A stretch of 64,000 bases of DNA from Nonomuraea maritima. GTDB lineage: Bacteria > Actinomycetota > Actinomycetes > Streptosporangiales > Streptosporangiaceae. Positions 61,874-64,000 of the stretch are shown piece after piece. Where the stretch lies: assembly GCF_900100395.1 (NCBI RefSeq), contig NZ_FNFB01000026.1:1-64000 (forward strand). Reading direction: 5' to 3'. Within the stretch, counting starts at the first letter, position 1. Each line of letters begins with the position of its first letter. The notes under the pieces were generated by a model. It was not told the DNA's origin, did no database searches, and saw only the letters and a program-made list of their open reading frames with translations. Made by a program: the position numbers and the translations under genes.

Positions 61874-62802
61874 TTCTTGCTCCGCAGCAGCCGCAGGTAG
61901 AACACCGCCACGACCAGGTTGATCAGGAGGATGACCGTGGACACCGCGGCGCCGTGGCCGAGCTCACCGCTCTGCAGCGCCACCTTGTAGACGTGCACGG
62001 CCAGCACCTCGGACCTGCCGTCGGGACCGCCCGCGGTGAGCAGGAACGGGCTGAAGTCGTTGAACGTCCACAGGCTGATCAGCAGCAGGTTCGTGAGGAT
62101 GTGGCCCCTGATGTGCGGGAAGACCACGTCGCGCAGCTGTTGCCAGCCGGACGCCCCCGCCAGGCGGGCGCTCTCCAGGTGGGAGGGCGGCACGTTGCCG
62201 AGGGCGGCGCCGTACAACATCATCGAGAAGGCCGTGCCGCGCCAGGTGTTGAAGATGATGATCGACAACATCGGGTGGTCGAGCAGCCAGGGGAAGCCCG
62301 GGATGCCGAGCATCGCGTTGAGCGTGCCGTCGTCGGCGTCGAGCAGGGCCACCCACAGGAACGACACGATCGCGCTCGGGAGGATCCAGGCGAGGATGAC
62401 CAGGCCCTCGACCGCCCGCTTGAGCGGACCGGTGCGGTCGCGCATCAGCCAGGCGATGGTGAAGCCGAGCACGACCTGCCCGATGACGGCCGAGCCGAGC
62501 ACGAACTGGAGGGTCAGCCAGGTCGAGTTCCATAACTCGGGGGTGGTGACCGCTTCGATGAGATTGTCCAGGCCGACGAACTGCGGCTCGGCGGCGGCGG
62601 CGCCGGTGAGCCGGTAGTTGGTGAGCCCGAGATAGAGCACCCAGAGGGCGGGGAAGACGAGGAAAACCGCGATGAGCAGCAGCGCGGGGGCCACGAAGGC
62701 GGCCGCCCTGCCGCGCCCCAGGCCCGCCGCGTCGGAGCTGTATCCGCCGCGGCGGGACCTGTCTTCCTGCACGACCTCAGGAGGCGATGTTGCCTGCGCC
62801 AC
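61870..62802 (-). CDS. sugar ABC transporter permease (MalF-like)
   Basis: This 310-residue permease is the CUT1 partner of the following gene. A hydrophilic start leads into AAFVAPALLLIAVFLVFPAL, and the conserved loop is HLESARLAGASGWQQLRDVVFPHIRGHI. The start ATG 62802 lies inside the 3' end of the binding-protein gene, so the two are coupled by a 26-bp overlap. It imports an oligosaccharide. Confidence 0.92.
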   Translation of the reverse strand: MAQATSPPEVVQEDRSRRGGYSSDAAGLGRGRAAAFVAPALLLIAVFLVFPALWVLYLGLTNYRLTGAAAAEPQFVGLDNLIEAVTTPELWNSTWLTLQFVLGSAVIGQVVLGFTIAWLMRDRTGPLKRAVEGLVILAWILPSAIVSFLWVALLDADDGTLNAMLGIPGFPWLLDHPMLSIIIFNTWRGTAFSMMLYGAALGNVPPSHLESARLAGASGWQQLRDVVFPHIRGHILTNLLLISLWTFNDFSPFLLTAGGPDGRSEVLAVHVYKVALQSGELGHGAAVSTVILLINLVVAVFYLRLLRSKK

Positions 62803-64000
62803 CGACGATTCCTTCGAGCTTCTTCTGGTAGTCGGCCGCGGCCTGGTCGGGGGCCGTGCCGCTGACGATCGCGGCGGTGGCCTCCTGCAGCGCCACCGAA
62901 ACCTGCGTGTAGACGGCGAGCGGCGGACGGTAGGCCGTCACCGGCAGCACCTTCTCCGAGACGAACGTCAGCAGCGGGTCTCCGGCGAGGATCTCCTTGT
63001 TGACGTCGGTGCGCGGGGTGATGCGCATGTTGCCGTCCTTGGTCTCCTCGCGCAGCGCGTCCGGAGAGAGCATGAACGTGAGCAGCTCGAAGGCTTCCTT
63101 CGGGTGCGCGCTGTTGGGGTTGACGGTCCGCACGCCGCCGCCCGACATGCTGACGAAGTCCTGGCCGTGGATGCCCTTGCCCGGCTCGATCGCCGGGATC
63201 ATGGCGTACCCGACGGTCTGGTCGCGGTCGGCCATCGGGGCGACGCCGGTCTTGGGGTTGACCACGCTGCGCCAGAAGTAGTCGCCTTCGAGCAGGATGC
63301 CGACCTCACCCTCGGCGAACTGCTGGAACGACTTGTCGCGGCCCTTGGCCTCCTGCTGGAGCTTGGGGTCGCCGAGGCCGCCGCCGTAGATCTTCTGGTA
63401 GAGGCCGAGGACGTCCTTGACCGGCTGCGAGGCGCCGGACCACTTGCCGTCCTGCTGCACCTCGCCGCCCGCGCCCGCGAGCAGCGGCAGCGCGCCCTGC
63501 ATCGAGGTGGCCTCGCCCATCGCGGTGCCCGCGTTGAGCTGGATCGGCACGGGCACGCCGGCCGACTTCAGCTTGGCGCTCGCGTCGAGGATCTCCTGCC
63601 AGCTCGTGGGCTGCCAGTCGGCCGGCAGACCGGCCTTGGCGAACAGCGTCTTGTTGAAGTAGAGGACGCGGCCGTCGGTGCCGACCGGCAGCGCGTACTT
63701 CTTGCCGTTGAAGCTCGCCATCTCCTGGACGGCGCCGGGGATCTGCGCCCAGCCGTCCCAGCTGTCGGCCTCGGGGCCGACGAACTCCGACAGCGGCTTG
63801 ACGTAGCCGGCCTCGGCGAACTCGCCCACCCAGATGCTGTCGAAGTCGAACACGTCCGCGCCCTTGCCCGACTTCAGATCGAGGGAGAGCTTGGTCTTGT
63901 ACTGTTCGTCGTCGACACCGCTGGGCACGAACTTGACCGTGACGTCCTTGCCCTTCGCCTTCTGGGCCTCCTCGAACTTGGGGATGACCCACTTCGTGAT
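62777..64000 (-). CDS. sugar ABC transporter substrate-binding protein (5' end beyond window)
   Basis: At least 407 residues are encoded, and the frame is open to the window edge. The visible part includes VTVKFVPSGVDDEQYKTKL, DVFDFDSIWVGEFAEAGYVK, ALPVGTDGRVLYFNKTLFAK and LLEGDYFWRSVVNP, the family-1 extracellular solute-binding protein (MalE-like) pattern. Its signal peptide and start lie beyond 64000. It heads the operon and presumably delivers the mannose-containing substrate. Its stop codon (62779-62777) overlaps the permease start. Confidence 0.9.
   Translation of the reverse strand: MTKWVIPKFEEAQKAKGKDVTVKFVPSGVDDEQYKTKLSLDLKSGKGADVFDFDSIWVGEFAEAGYVKPLSEFVGPEADSWDGWAQIPGAVQEMASFNGKKYALPVGTDGRVLYFNKTLFAKAGLPADWQPTSWQEILDASAKLKSAGVPVPIQLNAGTAMGEATSMQGALPLLAGAGGEVQQDGKWSGASQPVKDVLGLYQKIYGGGLGDPKLQQEAKGRDKSFQQFAEGEVGILLEGDYFWRSVVNPKTGVAPMADRDQTVGYAMIPAIEPGKGIHGQDFVSMSGGGVRTVNPNSAHPKEAFELLTFMLSPDALREETKDGNMRITPRTDVNKEILAGDPLLTFVSEKVLPVTAYRPPLAVYTQVSVALQEATAAIVSGTAPDQAAADYQKKLEGIVGGAGNIAS

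Overview
The window is high-GC DNA with GTG/TTG starts, many 4-bp ATGA/GTGA gene overlaps, two AfsR-type regulators, an Erm methylase and a PucR regulator. This points to a filamentous actinobacterium, most likely of the Streptosporangiales (Nonomuraea/Streptosporangium-like); that placement is inference. The left edge holds the first ~49 nt of a 16S rRNA gene on the minus strand, followed upstream by its leader and promoter region.

Layout. (1) 1-6.3 kb: rrn start, AI-2E-type exporter, AraC-like regulator, a 45-bp tandem repeat array, a prenyltransferase-fold protein and a MoxR ATPase/VWA-metallopeptidase pair. (2) 6.3-13.8 kb: an Erm methylase with an apparent leaderless leader peptide and an SD-masking hairpin, a GT-C membrane protein, a cut-down NarG-like protein, a secreted GH18 chitinase and a DrrAB-type ABC exporter. 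(3) 13.8-29.4 kb: two AfsR-type BTAD/NB-ARC regulators bracketing exporters, an orphan histidine kinase next to three CCCTGAC-type inverted repeats, a DedA-DMT-GT4-DUF998 operon, a miniature P450, a PEP-mutase-family enzyme and an MFS drug exporter. (4) 29.5-39.1 kb: a polyamine uptake and catabolism locus (aminobutyraldehyde dehydrogenase, PotADBC, PuuB-like oxidase) with a divergent Lrp regulator. (5) 39.1-45.6 kb: a ureohydrolase/NCS1 permease/cyclase operon with a divergent PucR gene, split by an IS200/IS605-type element. Both nuclease genes of that element carry a substitution at an expected catalytic residue.

(6) 45.6-54.1 kb is the most unusual part. A 60-residue peptide gene with an FxsA-like leader, but without the FxSxx C-terminus, overlaps a stand-alone HExxH peptide-hydroxylase-type enzyme. 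Next come a hydrolase remnant, an FxsT-like NB-ARC/TPR protein and, divergently, a SIR2 NADase-type gene overlapping a STAND-ATPase/TPR gene. A PD-(D/E)XK (Rpn-like) gene follows. I read this as a candidate peptide-modification plus NAD-depletion conflict island. No radical SAM gene is visible.

(7) 54.1-64.0 kb: a compact minus-strand operon for uptake and breakdown of a glycoside or oligosaccharide: ABC binding protein (cut by the window edge), two permeases, ATPase, PHP-type metallohydrolase, sugar epimerase, Gfo/Idh/MocA oxidoreductase and GH38 alpha-mannosidase.
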